A stretch of 14,734 nucleotides of DNA, taken from Deltaproteobacteria bacterium (GTDB lineage Bacteria > Desulfobacterota > SM23-61). Of this stretch, positions 13,599-14,734 are shown piece by piece (the stretch's first letter is position 1; every line of letters starts with the position of its first letter). The stretch spans positions 1 through 14,734 of the forward strand of contig JAPLIW010000600.1 of the NCBI GenBank assembly GCA_026388915.1, written 5' to 3'. A model generated the notes under the pieces. It had not been told where the DNA came from, did not search any database, and saw only the letters and a list, made by a program, of their open reading frames with translations. Position numbers and translations under genes: made by a program.

Positions 13599-13880
13599 AT
13601 TTATTGGACACAGATTCACACAGATAAACACAGATAAAACATTTCAAACATCAAAATATAAAATTTCCCCAAAATTGAGGATCGCCAGCACAGATGAATT
13701 CGGTTATGAATATTTTTTATTCATCTGTGTTTATCTGTACTACTTACCTGCAAACTCTGAAAGTTTTGTTAAGCAAAAAGCATCCCCCCCACCCTAACCC
13801 TCCCCCTCGAGGGGGGAGGGAAGGGAGGGGGTGATTCCTTTTGGTTGCGGCTCTGCCGCGCTGTGTTTATCTGTGTCCCA
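13599..13880. repeat. GGACACAGAT word-repeat cluster in the fabG-fixX gap
   Basis: Three pieces of the same family as 10553-10639 lie in this gap: 13599-13636 (TTATTGGACACAGATTCACA and on through AAACACAGAT), 13721-13737 (TCATCTGTGTTTATCTG), and 13866-13880 (TTTATCTGTGTCCCA). The first and last are in inverted orientation with matching flanks (TTTATTGG and CCCATAAA), so they could be the two arms of one element later split by the 13786-13832 palindrome. Apart from these repeats and an AT-rich stretch at 13640-13680 I see nothing in 13569-13884. Confidence 0.75.
13786..13832. repeat. CCCTAACCCTCCCCCTCGAGGGGGG palindrome
   Basis: CCCTCCCCC and GGGGGGAGGG pair around TCGA; the outer CACCC and GGGGGTG also pair, making a very GC-rich interrupted stem of about 14 bp. 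It lies between the second and third pieces of the GGACACAG cluster. With no T run next to it on either strand, intrinsic termination is not supported. Confidence 0.7.
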
Positions 13881-13884
13881 TAAA

Positions 13885-14169
13885 TTACCCGAAACGGAAC
13901 TGGACGCCGACTCCCCCAACCGGATAATTCCAGTCCAGAACCTCGGTCCCGCACGCAATCCGGCAGGTGCCGCATTCTAGGCAACCGTCGATGTCTAGCT
14001 CGACCTCACCCTTGCTGTTTTCCGAATACAAGCCGGCCGGGCAAACATAGAGGGCGGCCTTCAGGCGAGGATCTTTCTCAAACCCGGGACGAATAATGAT
14101 GTGCTTCTCCTTGCCCGGCTTGAAGACGTTCTTCCCCAGCTTGGTTTTCATATTGGGGGTCGGGCTCAT
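13885..14169 (-). CDS. fixX: Ferredoxin-like protein FixX
   Basis: 94 residues. A small ferredoxin-like partner of FixC. Cys43 in YVCPAGLYSE and the cluster C63-x-x-C66-x-x-C69-x-x-x-C73 (CLECGTCRIAC) are the FixX cysteines; GTEVLDWNYPVGGVGVQFRFG is the characteristic C-terminus. In the family FixX carries electrons within the FixABCX or ETF:quinone oxidoreductase system, at the inner face of the membrane. Its ATG (14169) overlaps the fixC TGA as ATGA, so the two are coupled. Its stop is followed at once by the word-repeat cluster. Confidence 0.94.
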   Translation of the reverse strand: MSPTPNMKTKLGKNVFKPGKEKHIIIRPGFEKDPRLKAALYVCPAGLYSENSKGEVELDIDGCLECGTCRIACGTEVLDWNYPVGGVGVQFRFG

Positions 14170-14734
14170 ATCTTCAGCCCTTTCCGCAAATCCTTGAGAA
14201 TCTCCCAGGCTTCGCTCCAGCCGACCTTTTCCCGAATGGTAGTGGAGAATTTTTGTTTGGGTCCCGGTCCAACGGTGAATAGACTCTGCAAGAGATCACC
14301 CGACATTTGGGGATAGTGCTGGAACAGGCGGGGGTTGTCCAGGAAGGCCGGGGCATGCTGAAAGGTCTTTAAATCCTTGAGGACAAAGCTGTTCTCCAAC
14401 AGGGTTTGATAGACCGAAAGGCTCGTTGCCGAAAAATCCTTCTTCTCTCTCGCCTGTTTTACCGCCTGAGCAGTGAGAACCCCCGAGGCAACGGCAAACT
14501 CCATCCCCCGGACGGTAAGCCCCACATTCAAGGAAAAGCCGGCGGCATCCCCCGCCACTAGCAAGCCATCGGCAAAAGGACGGATGAGGCCTGGAAACCC
14601 CGTCTCCGAAATAACGTGGCCGGAATATTCGACCATCTCTCCGCCGGCAATCAGGGGAGCAATCTCCGGTCGTTCCTTGAACTCGTCCAGGAACTGAGGG
14701 GCTTCCTTGGGAGGATTTCCTTCCGCCAGGTCTT
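14166..14734 (-). CDS. fixC: FixC-type electron-transfer flavoprotein:quinone oxidoreductase, C-terminal part (partial)
   Basis: Only the last 188 residues are in the window; the gene continues past position 14734, so the N-terminal FAD-binding Rossmann motif cannot be checked. The visible part has GLLVAGDAAGFSLNVGLTVR, the second FAD-contact region of the FixC/geranylgeranyl-reductase-like family, followed by GMEFAVASG, and a C-terminal helical part ending in RKGLKI. An apparent internal ATG at 14636 is not the start because the frame remains open, in family-like sequence, to the edge. FixC receives electrons from FixAB (ETF) and passes them to quinone, with FixX. Whether fixAB lies upstream cannot be told. 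Confidence 0.92.
   Translation of the reverse strand, partial: DLAEGNPPKEAPQFLDEFKERPEIAPLIAGGEMVEYSGHVISETGFPGLIRPFADGLLVAGDAAGFSLNVGLTVRGMEFAVASGVLTAQAVKQAREKKDFSATSLSVYQTLLENSFVLKDLKTFQHAPAFLDNPRLFQHYPQMSGDLLQSLFTVGPGPKQKFSTTIREKVGWSEAWEILKDLRKGLKI

Noticed and set aside
13786..13832. Intrinsic transcription terminator
   Set aside because: The stem is strong but no T run follows on either strand.
1..14734. tRNA or rRNA genes, integrase, transposase or prophage genes
   Set aside because: None was recognised on either strand; the only signs of mobility are non-coding repeats.

Overview
The window is a chromosomal stretch of a GC-rich, Gram-negative bacterium that uses low-potential electron carriers. 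FixC/FixX homologues, a DUF362 ferredoxin, a fused RibBA, a fabG-acpP-fabF-rpiB run and an nrdR-rib-nusB run together suggest a Desulfobacterota-type (former Deltaproteobacteria) genome. That placement is an inference from gene content and order; no rRNA gene or taxonomic marker is present.

Layout. On the plus strand, positions 190-2766 hold a stand-alone amidase-signature enzyme and a DUF362 protein with two [4Fe-4S] motifs. From 2846 to the right edge every gene is on the minus strand. In transcription order these are: fixC (5' end outside the window), fixX, fabG, acpP, fabF, rpiB, a dCMP deaminase (ComEB type), a PilZ-domain gene, nrdR, ribD, ribE, ribBA, ribH, nusB and a calcineurin-like phosphoesterase. 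The plus and minus blocks converge at about 2767-2845.

How the genes work together. fabG, acpP and fabF supply the reductase, carrier and condensing enzyme of fatty-acid elongation; acpP has its own strong-looking promoter. ribD, ribE, ribBA and ribH form a complete GTP/ribulose-5-phosphate to riboflavin route. rpiB supplies ribose/ribulose phosphates, comEB makes dUMP for dTMP, and nrdR would control ribonucleotide reductase. nusB and the phosphoesterase are translationally coupled. FixC/FixX would pass electrons from an electron-transfer flavoprotein to quinone. The core genes look intact and ordinary.

What is unusual is the DNA between the genes. Almost every gap is filled by short palindromic or word-like repeats of at least six types: CGTCA...CCGGCGAAAGCCGG REP-like units, CTCTGCTCTTTGC words, ACCGCAGAGAACGCAGAGG words, GGACACAGATAAACACAGAT words, GGAATTCGGAAT words, and a CCCTCCCCCTCGAGGGGGGAG palindrome. 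There are also two longer inverted-repeat elements (8737-8961 and 9656-9919), and a tandem pair of hairpins with compensating base changes between nrdR and ribD (8047-8110). The ribD-ribE junction is packed with hairpins but has no FMN riboswitch.

No defence, mobile or biosynthetic system of an obviously new kind is present. The best candidates for something undescribed are the structured non-coding elements.
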